Positions 63,970-64,000 of a stretch of DNA of 64,000 bases are shown here, piece by piece (position 1 is the stretch's first letter; the number at the start of each line of letters is the position of its first letter). The notes below the pieces were generated by a model. That model saw only the letters and a list, made by a program, of their open reading frames with translations, did no database searches and was not told where the DNA came from. Made by a program: the position numbers and the translations under genes. The DNA is from Paenibacillus dendritiformis (GTDB lineage: Bacteria > Bacillota > Bacilli > Paenibacillales > Paenibacillaceae). The DNA lies in the NCBI RefSeq assembly GCF_021654795.1, contig NZ_AP025344.1, positions 1,984,501 to 2,048,500 of the forward strand, written 5' to 3'.

Positions 63970-64000
63970 GTGAACCGCAGTGATGAGGTCGAATACCGGA
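63970..64000 (+). CDS. 5' end of an unidentified gene running off the window
   Basis: GTG 63970 follows AAGGAGGGA (63956-63964) at proper distance and opens with VNRSDEVEYR. Only ten codons are visible, too few to name it. Confidence 0.45.
   Translation, partial: MNRSDEVEYR

Overview
The window looks like a chromosomal segment of a spore-forming, GC-rich Bacillota of the Paenibacillus type. The evidence is the gene order mraZ-rsmH-ftsL-pbpB-spoVD-murE-murF-mraY-murD-spoVE-murG-murB-murA-divIB-ftsA-ftsZ-spoIIGA-sigE-sigG-ylmC/D/E-sepF-ylmG-ylmH-divIVA-ileS, the strong Shine-Dalgarno sites, the many TTG and GTG starts, and sporulation-specific genes (spoIIGA, sigE, sigG, spoVD, spoVE). MurE carries the DNPR motif expected for meso-diaminopimelate peptidoglycan. 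The genus is inferred from gene order and protein character only.

Layout. 1-2000: the 3' end of adenosylhomocysteinase and a DUF4349 lipoprotein. 2007-21913: the division and cell-wall (dcw) cluster, preceded by three GTGG boxes at 10-bp period (likely MraZ operator) and closed by a terminator after ftsZ. 21946-24820: the mother-cell/forespore sigma locus spoIIGA-sigE-sigG, with a long-spaced spoIIG-type promoter and a Spo0A-box-like site. 24909-28943: the ylm/sepF/divIVA division genes. 28961-32488: a T-box controlled ileS encoding a eukaryote-like (type 2) isoleucyl-tRNA synthetase. 32663-35551: DUF5665, yteA-type, lspA and an RluD-family pseudouridine synthase. 35595-44762: the pyrimidine operon pyrR-pyrB-pyrC-carA-carB-pyrF-pyrE under a PyrR attenuator; it lacks pyrP, pyrK and pyrD.

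44766-53762 is the accessory part and the most interesting region. A hybrid ABC system contains two different ATPases, an RND/HlyD-type lipoprotein adaptor, a 964-residue double FtsX-like permease, and two solute-binding lipoproteins that are tandem duplicates. The second ATPase ends in an AbrB-like (swapped-hairpin) module. A frameshifted relic of that module's coding sequence lies between the two binding-protein genes, showing that one duplication copied the ATPase 3' end together with the binding-protein gene. The upstream region carries 11-bp-period direct repeats and a palindrome that look like regulator sites.

53900-64000 is a mixed region: a 56-residue small gene, tRNAs fMet, CAT (Ile2 or Met), Leu(UAA) and Val(GAC), ung, several small proteins (two under 60 residues), a GNAT acetyltransferase, a DUF3892 protein, an MBL-fold hydrolase, a stalk-domain secreted protein, DUF1292, DUF1885, speA (arginine decarboxylase) divergent from an MFS transporter, a DUF1054 protein and the first codons of one more gene. 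I saw no CRISPR array, insertion sequence, prophage or rRNA gene.
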